Source of the DNA: Piper betle | Taxonomy: Eukaryota; Streptophyta; Magnoliopsida; Piperales; Piperaceae | Direction: 5' to 3' | Length of the DNA stretch: 64,000 nucleotides | Assembly: GCA_033002965.1 (NCBI GenBank) | Contig: JAURVB010012331.1 | Span: 1-64,000, forward strand | Shown: piece after piece, positions 8,546 through 20,253 of the stretch | Numbering within the stretch: position 1 is the stretch's first letter | Layout: each line of letters starts with the position of its first letter | Notes under the pieces: generated by a model | What the model saw: the letters and a program-made list of their open reading frames with translations, nothing else | The model's database searches: none | Told to the model about the DNA's origin: nothing | Made by a program: the position numbers and the translations under genes

Positions 8546-11474
8546 TGTAAAACCCGTGACTCGAGTCAGAGTTTTACGGGAGTGAACCAGTCGGTTCAAC
8601 CGTTGGTTCGAGTCGAGTCAGCTTCATGGACCGCGAGCTGAGTTGAGGCCAGCTGTGAGTTATGAGCGATGAGGGTCATGTATGCTCAAGTGTACGATGA
8701 TAACGCCTAAAAGATGATGAAAAATGGGTTATCAAGTATATGGAGGTATACAGTATTGATTGTTATTTTTATTTTATCGCAGAATAGTTTTAGGCCGAAT
8801 AACGCATTAGGACGCGTTGGATTATATTCGGGTGGGTTATTAGTTATAGAGCATGCCATTTGGATGTTGTTGTGTTTGTTTTATTTTATGGGATTTTTCC
8901 ATATTTTTCTAGATTTTTTTAGAATTTATTACGAACTAGTTATTATTTTGACTCGAGTAGGAATCGAGTCAATACTTAATTACGAAACTGCCATTGGAGT
9001 ATATTTTCTCCATTCCCGACACCTTCCTCACTCCAAACCCTAGCCGCCGCCGCTGCCGTCGTGCTGCCGCCGCCGCCGACGTCGCACTGCCGCCGATCAA
9101 CGCCGCCCCGCCCCGCCGTGCAGTCGCCGTGCCGCCACGACCCACCCCGGCCACCGTCTCGCCGCCACGACGCCGGAATCGCCCCACAAGCCGCGACGCG
9201 CTCCCTCGTCGATTCGCCACCGTCCGGGCCGCTCCGCCGCCGCTGTGACCCCGACGACCACCCTCTCGCCGTCGCCGACGTTTCCCCCATCATCCCGACC
9301 GCCGTCGAGGCCGGCCGCAGCCCCGATCGGAGCACGCCGCCGCCGCCACCCATTTTCGACGCCGCCGTCGACGGCCATCGCCGCCTCGGCTACCTTGTTT
9401 GACACCACCATTGGACCAAGCTCGTCGAGCTGGTGCCGATAGACCCCTTGATTGCCCCGTCCCGAATCATCGCCGGAATCCGCCGGAAAACCGCCGACAC
9501 TCGCCGGAAAACTGCCGGAACCGCCGGAAAATTGGATTCGTGGGAAATTCGCCGGATCATCCGCCGAACGCACCCGATCCAATCTGATCGGACTTCGGAC
9601 GCCGCTAGGTGCCGAATTCGAGTTTCGAGCCACGAAACGGAAACCCTAACCGTCGCCGATTTTCGACGACGCGAGGTATAATTTATTTTAACTTAATTAT
9701 TTGAAAGTATTGCTTATTAGAATTGCATGCTAGGATTGGTGAATTGTGTGTTATAATAATATATATAAATGTAGATTTGATTAAGGATAAAATATGAAAT
9801 TTGTTTGATTGAGTGGTGTTAAAAAATGGAGACTAAGAAACTAATTAGGGTAACTAGGTAATGATCATGATCTAATGCAAACTAGCCTAAGTAGACTTGC
9901 TAGAATTGATATAGGTTGATGTGTGATGGTTGATGCGTGATTGTGTTGATTGTGTGTGCATGCTATAGGATGTGTGATTCATCATGCGGGCGTTAGTTTT
10001 TAGCCTGATTGTGTAGGTACGGTGTAGGAGCTCGCCGCCTAGGCGCGTGGACCCGTTTGGAGCTTCTACCAGGTCCGTTTAGGACTCGTTCTCTGTTTTA
10101 CGCTACTCTATTGTATATTTGATTTATCATGTGCAGGACGAGTTAAGTGGCGTTTTATCGGATCCCACTTAACTCGGGCCATTTAGCCAACAGTTTTATT
10201 TCGGATTAATAACCCTCGAGGATGAGATCCCTCGAGTTTGTTTTCGAACTTCAGATCCAGCTCACGATGCCTTCGGGCCTATTGTATAAATCCCAACCCA
10301 GGCCTATATATGTATAGTTTTCGCGTTTTCGGTGAGAGATGGGATGAGGGTTACTTGCGGCCACGTCTTCAGATAGGGCGTGTGCTCGGAAGAGCGGGCT
10401 CTGGAGCTGGGGAGAACCCACTTCGTTCCCGAAGGATCCGGACAACTCCACCTTTGAGTTCCTCAAACCCGGAGAAGTGTGGAGGTTTACGGGTACTGCA
10501 ATGCAGCGCATGTCTAGACTTGTGGTTCAAAGGGTACTGAAGGCGACTGCCTGAGAGTGCTCGGCCTTTGTGCTCAAGGCCAGGAGTAATATGGAAGGTG
10601 CAGAGGGCGGTAAGGAATGAAATTTGATGCGAGAAGCGATAGAGAAATGGCCAAGGTATGAGAATGAGAAAGAAAGGGGGACGCTGTCGACCCGAGGGCG
10701 ACGGCCCGACGGTGACGGCTCCTGTATGTGCCCTGATGAGAGTTCTTGAGGAAGTATATGGTTTTGATTCAACAGGAGAGTTTGCTCTCCTGTGCCAGAT
10801 TGATATTAGTTATTTTCCGGGCCGGTAACACTCGTTACTGACGGTTTTTCTATATATATGTAGGTGAGGAATGCGAGCGATGAAAGCTGTCGGGACTGCG
10901 GAGGAGCAGCACGGAACCGCGCACACATGTACCTGCCGCGTGTAACGTATGTATAATGATGGTGTGTTATTGTTATGTAAATGATAATTTTGATGTGTTT
11001 GCTTGAATGAATTACTTGTTATGAAACGAACTGATAAATATGAATGAGTAGGGAGCCTTGGAGTTCAGACTCGGCTCGGGTAAAAACGAATGAGATAATG
11101 ATTTAATGTCAATGGTAGATTGTTATGTGTTATCGTATTTTCATAAAATATTTATATACCCTTGTTGTGGACAGGTTGGCCCCTATTGCACTTTTAGGGG
11201 AAACTCTGTCCGTTTTTCCGTAATAGCATATATTTTCTTTTGGTTTCTCATTTATTGTTTTGTCTTGTTTTTGCTTGTACATCATAGCATGCATGTAGGA
11301 CCGCGTTAGAACCCAATTGTTCCCATTCATGCATTTCACATTTGCATCTCCATCTTGAGACGCCGAGAGTAGATCCGGGTCGGCTTAACCGAATCTAGTA
11401 GATTAGCGAACGGTTCGGTCGCCGGTGACATTTCCGGGTCGGTTCACGGGTGAGAGCCGAAACGGGGTGTTACA
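8546..11474 (+). repeat. A1 3' LTR, complete (2929 bp)
   Basis: It runs from TGTAAAACCC to GGTGTTACA. In order it holds a terminal inverted-repeat block around CTCGAG (8547-8577), an AT-rich stretch, a CTCGAG/GAGTC block (about 8950-8972) and AAACCCTAG at 9035. A GC-rich module follows (about 9040-9400), then a splice-donor-like GAGGTATAAT (about 9672). Further on are the CCTCGAGG hairpin (10213-10237), TATATATG (10305-10312), the leader hairpin (10773-10792) and the CCCCTATTGCACTTTTAGGG block (11180-11199). Long ORFs on both strands of the GC-rich part follow from composition and recur in other LTR copies, so they are not genes. Confidence 0.95.
10773..10792 (+). promoter_or_regulatory. Leader hairpin in A1 3' LTR
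   Basis: CAGGAGAG / TTTG / CTCTCCTG, identical to 2234-2253 in the 5' LTR. It sits about 460 bp downstream of the presumed TATA box. Confidence 0.7.
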
Positions 11475-13179
11475 CCAATGGTACCCAATATGACCCCTAT
11501 CCAACTAGTAGACGCCACCGGCAATTGCTACCGGAAACTGCCAGAAAGGTGCTAGAAAACTACAGTAGCTGCCGGAAAACCGCTAGAACCTACCGAAAAA
11601 TCGGATTCATGGGAATTGGCGCAGATCTTTTGCAGAGCTCATCTAGTCAATCCCGTCTCAAACGTCGGATGCCGATGAGTGCCGACACCGAGCTCCAAGA
11701 TGCGCGACGGAACCCTAGCCATCACCGATTTACGATGACGTGAGGTATAATTACCTCCGATTTGATTATTTCAAATTGATGATGATTGTTAGCATAGCAC
11801 GCTAGAATTGGTTAGTTGTCAGGATAAATGTATGACTATGACATGAAATGATGATTGCGGATGCAACTAACTGAGAATGAAGGTTAAGTGATCTAATGAG
11901 GTAGATCGAGTCGGAGCATAATAATGGATCACCACATTAGTTAGAAAAACATTATAAATCCCTACCCAGCACTATATATATGTAGTTTTTGCGTTTTCAT
12001 GTGAGACGAGAGATGGAGAAACCGACTGCACGTACTATGAGTGGATGCCGTGACAGTCAAAGTGGGCTCTAGATTAGTGCCAGGGGATTGTTCCATTCCC
12101 GAGGGATCCTAACAACTCCGTGTTTGAGTTCCTCACACCTGAAGAACGTGGAGGTTTACGGGAACTATTTAGTATAGTGCATGTCCAGACTTGTGGTTCA
12201 AAGGGTACTAAAGGCGACTGTCTGGAGAGTACTCGGCCTTCGTGCTCAAGGCCAGGAGAAATATGGAGGTAAGGAGAGGGCTTAGGATTTGAGACCAGAA
12301 AATGAGTAAGAAAATGCCGAGAGAGGCATTAGCAGCAGCAGATTAGTAAGTTTGGGATGCTACTAGGTCTGCAGCCCAGTGGCTCCTCAGTAGTGCCCTT
12401 TAGAGTATTCACATGGAGTATATGATGTTTTCTTTCATATGAGAGTTTGCTCTCATAGCCAGCTTGTTATAGTTATTTTATTTTTTGGACCAGTAACACT
12501 ATTTACTGACGTGTTTTTATATTATATGTAGGTAATAATTACGAGTTGGAGGAGCCAGCTTGGACGGAGGAGCACTGTTGTCGCTTGCACACATGTCAGT
12601 CGATAGAGTGGTTAATATTCTATTTATGATGCTATTAAATTTTGAATGTTGTCAAATGCCAAGACATGGCCTGATATGATTAATTGTAAAGAGATGATGA
12701 TAAGATATGATGATGTGACATGATTGAATGCTAAGACATGATGGCAGAATGTGAAACATGAATAGATTGCACAGCAAGAGTGTGGTGGGTTGAAACCCAA
12801 GCTTTAGAGCGAGTAAACAGTATATCAAATTGTGTGAATGAAGTTGCGTGATATATAGATACATGTTTACATAAATGTTTATATATAGTATTTTGACAGG
12901 GTGACCTTAATTGCTCTTTTAGGGGAAATTCTGTCTGTTTTATTTCAGAATTTTCATCGATTTTGATCATAATTGTGATGGTGTGTAATTTAGTTTGCAT
13001 GTGATCCATGTAGTATCATGTTAGGATTCTGTGCATTCATCCATGCATGACGAGTAATATCTTCATCTTAAGACGCTGAGATTATATCCGCACGAGTTGG
13101 GTTTGGGTTAGCCGACCTAACCGGGGACTGTAACATGCTGGTTCGGTTCATAAGCGTGGACCGAATTTGGGGTGTTAAA
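11475..13179 (+). repeat. B1 5' LTR, right part
   Basis: It begins in the middle of a B LTR: CCAATGGTACCCAATATGACC matches 57603 onward in B2. It ends in GGTGTTAAA (13171-13179), a variant of TGTTACA, just before the primer site. A1's 3' LTR abuts it at 11474, so A1 inserted here. The leader hairpin TATGAGAG / TTTG / CTCTCATA is at 12438-12457. The rest of this LTR, expected left of A1, is not in the window. Confidence 0.85.
12438..12457 (+). promoter_or_regulatory. Leader hairpin, B-type stem
   Basis: TATGAGAG / TTTG / CTCTCATA. Relative to the A-type stem, the two outer positions that differ change on both arms together, while the loop is kept. Confidence 0.65.
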
Positions 13180-15308
13180 GAACTGGTATCAAAGCCACTA
13201 TCGGTTGATTAAGATGTAAGATACTTTTATAAGCGATGTGTGTGCAAGGACTGCTCCAAGTCCAGCTAGCAGGTATATTTCTTTTCATTTTCTTTACAAG
13301 CAGATCTTTTTTCATAAGTTAGTTGCATAACAATGTATTCAAGACTTGATCACAAGTACGTGGAATTGGCCTTAGTTGAGCGGGTAGGTCATTTCTATGG
13401 ATTTTTATCATTAAATCATACTGTTTGTCAGTTAGATGTGAGCAGGGAATATTGTAGTGCTAGCAGAGGTATAATGGGTATAAGATCTCATCTTATACTA
13501 GATTCAGATGTTAGCAGATGTGAGCAGGAATTTGACAGGATTGTCATGATGGGCTTAGAGACCCACTAGTTTTGTCCTCGCATAAGTGAATTGGGTGATT
13601 GACCAGGTGTTCAAGTCTTGCATGTCACACATTAGTCATGTTTCCATGGGATATGGTGTACATGATGAGAATGAGTTAAAAAGAAGAGGGGTAACAGTAA
13701 GGAGCTTGAACTATAGAGATACTAGCAAGTTAGTTGGCACATGAGATGGACCACTTCCATAAGATAGTGATGAATGAGGATGAGTAGTGAGGTGGATCAA
13801 CGGTCTGATGGGCACTTCACCACCCCCCTCTTCCACTAGTTTATGACCTACTGGTAGCAAATTTGGCTTCTTTTGCCAGATTGAGGTCTCGATATGATGA
13901 GGAAGAGATCAGGACCACCATTGCCTATGAGACCTAATATTTGACTGGATTCTATTAGAGATAAGGTACAAGATCAGTGATTGCCGTCTGAGGGCCAGAT
14001 AACACTGATAGAAAGAGCCACTCAAGATTTTAGGAGATCAGTGTAGGTTTAGCATAGGTTTACCATCATATGTGTCAGCACCATGATCGAAACCCCTTCG
14101 GATCAGACACATGTAGCCAAAATATCTTAGAGATAGTAGTGGATTTACGATTTATATGATTTGGATCAGATTTTTTTTCTACATCAAGGTAGCATGGTTG
14201 CCGATAGAGTTGCACATCCGCCGATCGAGTCCAGAACCACTGACCAAGTGCACAACTGCTGACCGAGTTGCACAACCGCCGACTGAGTTACACGATCACC
14301 GACCAAGTCACACAACCACCGCCGAGGTGCACAGCTACCGTCCGAGATTCACTACCACCGATCGAAGACGCACTACCGAGCTACAATAGAAATTAGCAGA
14401 GAGAAGAGTTACATAAACTGAGGTTATTTGGATGAGATAGCATAGGATCCAACTTCACAACTCTCTTGCAATCATTGTCTTGACCTGACACCCTTGGGTC
14501 AGATGTATAGTGCAAGATAACCCCATCAAGCACTATTAGTGACAGTCTCATAGAAATGCACATGGACAAAATCGGAGCACATGACTGTGCAGATTGCATG
14601 ATAGTATATCCTTGGGCCACAACCAGCATACATAGATCAGATGGTTAGCAGACGGTCACACTCCGTTGAACCCATTTAGCAATTGGCCAGTAGACTACAG
14701 GAGTTTGACTTGTATTAGAGTGTTGGGCATAGATAGAGGGTTAGTGAGGAAGTGTCCTTTAGAAGGATAGTGATTCCCTTGTGTTTTTCCAACACAATTA
14801 GGTTCTCTACCTTAAACCATAGGTTTGAGCCTTACCCTGAGTATAGAAGTACCTTCATGGTACTGATTAGGGTTTACAGTGTAGGTAGATGTTTGCAGAC
14901 CGACCTTCTGATGAGGATTTCACCCCTGCTTGAGAACGATGTCAACAGAGACTTCAGGCAGGACAGACCATGTTGACCAGACAGAATGATATCAATGTAT
15001 GCTCATCTTAATTGATAGCTTTGCTTGAGAGTCTACCACAACTGTAGTAGTCATGTGAGTCAAGATTAGTACTGAAAATCGGTATGGGATGATAGGTCAC
15101 ACACCACTGAAGAGCGGACGAGACACGTATCAAACCTCATTATGAGTCCCCGTAGACTTGAGGGGAGATAGTGGTTCTTTGGGTCGTTTGAACCCCACCC
15201 GTTTAGAAATGCGTGACTAGTACAGTATCGAGAAACATGTGCCTACTGTTAGCTGATTGAACTAGGGCCACCTAGGAGCCATTTTTGAGATTCGTCATTG
15301 ATTGGGTA
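13180..15308 (+). other. B1 interior, non-coding, with primer-binding site
   Basis: The primer site TGGTATCAAAGC at 13184-13195 is one base off the iMet consensus. The rest matches B2's interior (59647-60074 and 62831 onward) but carries no long open frame. The best ORF (13333-13569, 78 codons) has no recognisable domain and is not open in B2. A degenerate repeat occupies 14205-14385. The stretch ends where LTR G begins at 15309. Confidence 0.75.
14205..14385 (+). repeat. Degenerate short tandem repeat in B1 interior
   Basis: Roughly 20-25-bp units of the form CCGACCGAGTTGCACAACCG repeat about eight times with many changes. B2 lacks most of this array at the corresponding place (about 63240-63300), so it expanded in B1 or was lost from B2. 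Confidence 0.6.
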
Positions 15309-16063
15309 TGTAACACCCCAATCCGGTTTATTCTCAACCCGGACCAGAACTGTTACAAAGGATCGAACTACTCGTAAACCGATTAAGTTGGCTGACCCAA
15401 AACCTAAACGGCTACGACATAACCCTCTCGACGTCTCAAGATGGAGCACGCCGCTAATGCGCAAACAATATATGAATGAGATGCAAAACCCTAACAGGAT
15501 ACTACGTGAATGTCATGATAATCACCGCACACCAAAATAATTAAAACAGCAATAAAATTCATAAAAATCTAAAATAAAACGGACAGAACCTCCCCTAAAA
15601 GTGCAATAAGGGGATGACCTGTTAAAATACGGCACAATATAATATATATAAAACAACAATTTATATCACACTAGACTTCAAATCAACTACACATATCGTA
15701 ATTGGCATCTAGCCCACCTGCAATTCATGTTCATCGTGTTTTTGTTCATTTCAACTCAACATAGCTGATCATCCTGGACATTGGAACTTTTCCAAAATAT
15801 TTCTAAGAAAATTCATACATTTCTAAACAAGATCTACAAGTCTCATAGCTCATGCATAAATACCAATATATAAATCTACTACAAAAGCCAATCACATCAC
15901 ATCTTACGCAAAAGTCGGCGCGGCACCAGGTATGTGTGTGCAATGCAAGCGCTACTCCTTCGTCGAGGCCGGCATACACCAATCATCATCCTCACCTACA
16001 TATAGTAGAAAAACGTCAGCAACGGGTGTCACTGGTCCGGAAATAACTAATATCAAACTGGAA

Positions 16064-16083
16064 CATGAGAGCAAACTCTCATG
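16064..16083 (-). promoter_or_regulatory. Leader hairpin, G-type stem
   Basis: On the minus strand: CATGAGAG / TTTG / CTCTCATG, an 8-bp perfect stem with the same loop as in A and B and a third stem sequence. Confidence 0.65.
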
Positions 16084-17011
16084 GAAAACAAACCATCATA
16101 TATCTTCCTCAAGAACTCTCATAAGGGCAACTACAAAGGAGCCGTCGAGCAGCTGACTCAACAGCATCCTGATCTATCTGGTACTATGCCTCTCTCGGCA
16201 CTTCTTTTTCAGTACTTCACGTAAATTTCATCCTAAGCCCTCTCCGAACCTCCATATTACTCCTGGTCTTGAGCACGTAGACCGAGCACTCTCAGGCAGT
16301 CGCCTTTAGTAACCTTTGAACCACAAGTCCGGACATGCGCTGTACTAAACAGTACCCGTAACACTCTCAGGCCCACTTTGACTGGCACGACATCCGCTCA
16401 TGGTACGTGCAGTCGACTCATCTTCTCTTGTCTCACTGAAAACTCGATAAAACTATTTATAGGGCTGGGTCGGGATTTATTATAATAGGCCCGAAGGTAG
16501 CTTGAGGTGGATCTTATTTTCAAAAACAAACTCGAGGGATCTCATCCTCGAGGGTTATTAATTCCAAAAAACATCGACCAGGTGACCCGTGTTAGGTGGG
16601 GTCTAATAAATCATCCACCTGACATGTCCTACAATCAATAAATCAAATCACCGATAGAATGGAGCGATAAAACCTGAGAAGCGTGTCCTAACAGACCTGT
16701 CAGAAGCTCCAAACGCAGTCTCGTGCCTAGACGGCGAGCTCCTGCAATGAACCTACATGAACATAACTATTTACTAACGCCCATACATATCTAATGCACA
16801 CCTATATAACTAAGATATTCACATGCATACAATTATCTAATCAACCATGATAATCATCTCGACAAGTACCCTACGTCTCTAATTGTCAAGCAAGTTAATA
16901 ATTTTATCATTTCATATGTTACTTATTACCTAGCACTTTTAATTCCAATTTCAAAGCATACCTATTCTAATTAGGTGACAATGGTTTAATCAATTTAATC
17001 TGTTTAACTTA

Positions 17012-17201
17012 ATGTTAGCTTGCAAAACCTAATTCATACATATTCATAAATTAACTAGTTAACAAGCATTTAATTAACTATACAATAGTTTACTAACAAT
17101 TTCATAATGTTAGCATGCAAAACCTAATTCATACATATTCATGAATTAACTAGTTAACAAGCATTTAATTAACTATTCAATAGTTTACTAACAATTTCAT
17201 T
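17012..17201. repeat. 95-bp tandem duplication in LTR G
   Basis: The block starting ATGTTAGCTTGCAAAACC at 17012 recurs at 17107 with only a few base changes. Confidence 0.85.
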
Positions 17202-18075
17202 ACTAAGCATTCACATCATACAACACAATTTACGCTAATCATCACATGTTTATCATAATCATGATTAATTAAACTAAAATCATGAAGTTAATACAATTAA
17301 TTCTAATATGCTACTATGACCACAATATTTATGTAATAATTCAAAAAAAGAAGGAAGAACCACCTCGCGATCGGCGCTGAAATCGGTGCCGACGGACGAA
17401 GGCGGCGGTTTTCCGGTGACTATGCCGGCGGTTTTCTGGCAGCTCCGGTGGTTTTCCGGTGACTGCTCCGGCTAGGCAATCGGAGGTAGGGGTTAGCACC
17501 GCCTCGGTGAGCTGAACCCAATGGCAGTGACAACGAGGGCAGCCGCGGCGGCGATGGCCACCAACGGCGGCGTCGAGTGCGGTTGGGGCGGTCGGCCGCT
17601 CCGATCAGACCCACGGCCGACCCTCGACGGCGGCGCTAAGCAGAGGGAAAAGGTAAGGGAGGTCGAGGGGAGGAGCTCCGACGTCACGGTGGCGGCGGTC
17701 CGGCATAGACGGCGGCAAAATCGCGTCCGAATCGGCGGGAAATCGAAGGCGATTTCCGGCGTTGCGACGGCCGGACAGTTCCCGGACGCGGTCGAGGCGG
17801 CAAGGCGACGGCACAACCGGGCTGGGCGGCGTCGACCGGCGGCGAGGGGGCGTCGACGGCGTTGGCAGAATCTCAGCGACGGCGGCGGTGAAAACGCGGG
17901 TGGGGGTTTGGGGAGGAAGACGAGGTGTATAGGGCAATGGCAAAGTTGTAAATAAGACTTGACTCGAGACGGGCTCGAGCCAAGAATGATAACGGACTCG
18001 GAATAAATCCCAGAAAAATCTTGAAAAATTGTGAAAAATCCCATAAAATCAAACAAAATATCACAACATGTAAAT

Positions 18076-18837
18076 GACACCCGAGCCACCTGAGCCATAG
18101 TATATAGTAGAGTCATAGCAGCTATCCTTGTTCTCTTATAGAACAGAGTGAGATACTTGACTCAGGACCGAGTCAACTATGACCCAGTGAGCGGCCCAGT
18201 TCCTTATATAGGGACACTTGACAGTTGGATCTAGACTGGCCACAGTGAGCCATGCAGCTCATTAGTTTATACACTCGACCTAGTAGGAGACTCATAGCAC
18301 ACTTTAGATTGGTTGTATGACTTAGGAATAGAGTTTCTGAGAGTACATGTAGGTGACTTTTCACAGATGAGGATTAGACGGACATGGGTAGATGCTAGTA
18401 GGTAGGCCTTACCCTCGATGTAGTTTTCCCATACACAGCTCAGATTAGAACCTTGCGATACTCTAGAGTATTTGCCTGACCAACCCAATAGGCCCTTAGG
18501 GGTGATCTAGGTTTTCCCACTGAGTTAGTAGTAGGGATCAGAATAGAAGAGCATGATGATGGTAATGTTAGAACAGGCATAGATAGCAGTAGGGATCAGA
18601 ACAGAAGAGAATGATAATGGTAATGTCAGAACAGGCACAAATTGCTTAGAAATAGAATGTTGATATTGACAGCATCTCAAGCAGAACCCGCCATGACGGC
18701 GCTGCAACAGTGAGGTTGTACATTACTATCGAAGAGTAGAGGATAGAACTAATGTGTATCTAGCTTCCAGGTATTAGTTCAGTAGAACCACCTTCAATTG
18801 AAATTTCAAGGACTAAATTTTTATAAGGAGGGAAGAT
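18076..18837 (+). other. B1 interior, 3' part, with tandem duplication and polypurine tract
   Basis: Non-coding. A 58-bp tandem duplication lies at about 18529-18645 (AGTAGGGATCAGAATAGAAG repeated). The stretch ends in ATTTTTATAAGGAGGGAAGAT (18817-18837), a polypurine tract directly before the 3' LTR start at 18838. The motif TTTCAAGGACTAAATTT just upstream is a degraded version of the motif seen before A1's 3' LTR. Confidence 0.75.
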
Positions 18838-19953
18838 TGTAAAACACATGATTCGAGCCAGGGTTTTATATTCAGAATCGGTCGGTTCGACCATTACTTT
18901 AGAGTCGAGTCAGTTTTAGAACACATGTACTGAGCCGACGCTAGTCGCGTGTACGAGCTGTGAGGGTCATGCGTACCCAAGTATATGTTGATAACATCAT
19001 GAACACAACAGAATAGAATGAGTTATCAGATCTATGAGAGTATGCCAGTTACTTTTTTCATTTTTATATACAGTGAATCGTAGATTTAGTTTTAGGCCGT
19101 TTACCGCATTAGAACGCGTTAGTCCTAGAGCATATCATTACGATGTTTCGGTGATTATTTAATTTAACGGGATTTTCCCGATTTTGCTGGATTTTTTAAA
19201 GGATTTTCTACAACTTAGTTATTATTCTTGACTCGAGACAGAGTCGAGTCAAGTAATATTTACATGTTTGCCACCCAACCATTTCTTCTCCTCCACCGAC
19301 ACTTTCCCCTTCCAAACCCTAGCTGCCCCCACTATTTGGTGCCACCACCACCGGCGCCGTCGTCACCTTGCCCCTTGGCGTCCCCCGCCATGGTGTCGCC
19401 GCCAAGCCCCGCCATGGCGTCGCCGTTCAGCCCCGACCAGGCCCGGCCACCTTCTGGCTCCTACGACGCGAGAAAGCCACACCTTTGGGCCGCGCTTCCG
19501 TCGCCGATTGCGTCACCGGCTACCGTCGCCACCGTGATCCAGCTGTAGCCTCCACACCCTCGACCACCCGGCGACCTTCCCGGACCGGAGTGGAGGCCAT
19601 CGCCACCTAGGCCGGCCGGATCTAGCTACCCATCACTGCCTGCCTTATTTTTCCAATTTTCTGGCCAGCCGTCACCTCCGCCAACCATGTCGACACCATA
19701 GATGTGTTGGGCTCGCCGAGCAGGTTCCAATGGGCTCGCCAAGCTAGTAGATGTCGCCACCAGAAAACCACCAGAACCTACCGGAAAATCAGATTCATGG
19801 GAATTCACCGGATCTTCCACGGAGTTCATCCAGTTGAACGTCGGACGCTGATGAGCGCCGAATTGGAGCTCTGAGATGCGCAACGGAACCTTGGCCGTCG
19901 CCGATTGCCGACAACGTGAGGTATAATTACCTCCAATTTGATTATTTAAAATT
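18838..19953 (+). repeat. B1 3' LTR, left part
   Basis: It starts TGTAAAACACATGATTCGAG and matches 56723-57890 of B2. It includes the CTCGAG block (about 19230-19250), AAACCCTAGC (about 19314) and the GC-rich module. It is interrupted at 19954 by element C; AAATT (19949-19953) is the left target duplication. Confidence 0.92.
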
Positions 19954-20244
19954 TGTAAAGACCCGGAAAAAAATAATGATAATAATAATAATAATAAATA
20001 TGTTCGTGGCGGTGGGATCGAATTTTGGAAAAAAAATTTTTCCATATAAATTATTTACCATCAACCGGTTAACTGTCAATTACCCGGTTAAGTGAAAAGT
20101 ATTTTAACCGGGTAATTATTGTTTAATCGGTCAAGCGGAATCAAACCGTTTAAACAATAAAGTGAATCATATTGATTACCCGGTTACTCGATTAAGTGAA
20201 ATACGGGCGAAGCAAGTTTTCACAAACCCTAGCCTTCATGACAT

Positions 20245-20253
20245 TATATAAAG
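20245..20253 (+). promoter_or_regulatory. TATA box of C LTR with upstream telo-box
   Basis: TATATAAAG lies 12 bp after AAACCCTAG (20224-20232), a motif known as a telo-box in plant promoters. The same pair is at 42168-42197 in the 3' LTR. Transcription from here would include the hairpin array in the leader. Confidence 0.65.

Larger units (their letters stand above)
844..11474 (+). mobile_element. Element A1: Tekay/Del-like Ty3/gypsy chromovirus
   Basis: The order is 5' LTR (truncated), tRNA-iMet primer site, gag, protease, RT, RNase H, integrase with C-terminal chromodomain, purine tract, 3' LTR. The single gag-pol frame, the ~2.9-kb LTR and the chromodomain at the very C-terminus fit the Tekay (Del) clade of plant chromoviruses. 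The two LTRs differ by about one base in 60 where I compared them, so insertion is fairly recent. The right end is intact and abuts B-type LTR sequence at 11475, so A1 inserted into B1's 5' LTR. The left end has been deleted, so no target duplication can be read. Defects are one N-terminal gag nonsense codon, two gag frame changes and two in-frame TAG codons in gag-pol. Confidence 0.95.
15309..18075 (-). repeat. Antisense LTR (family G), 5' end truncated
   Basis: Read on the minus strand it ends TGTTACA (plus-strand TGTAACACCCC at 15309) and has the same layout as A and B LTRs: the CTATTGCACTTTTAGGGG block (plus 15590-15607), leader hairpin (16064-16083), CCTCGAGG hairpin (about 16527-16553), GC-rich module (about 17350-17935) and CTCGAG block (about 17960-17990). 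Homology to the first ~300 bp of such an LTR fades near 18075, so the LTR start and any target duplication are missing. No internal coding region adjoins it. It is probably a decayed solo LTR. Confidence 0.75.

Noticed and set aside
9035..9044. Interstitial telomere repeat
   Set aside because: Only single AAACCCTA units occur, never tandem TTTAGGG arrays.
9097..9633. Minus-strand 178-codon ORF and plus-strand ORFs in the GC-rich part of A1's 3' LTR
   Set aside because: They lie wholly in an LTR module, overlap on both strands, are low-complexity Arg/Pro/Ala, and are not kept open in A2 or A3.
17493..18116. Minus-strand 207-codon ORF in LTR G
   Set aside because: It spans the GC-rich module and CTCGAG block of an LTR, with no domain; homologous stretches in other LTRs do not share the frame.
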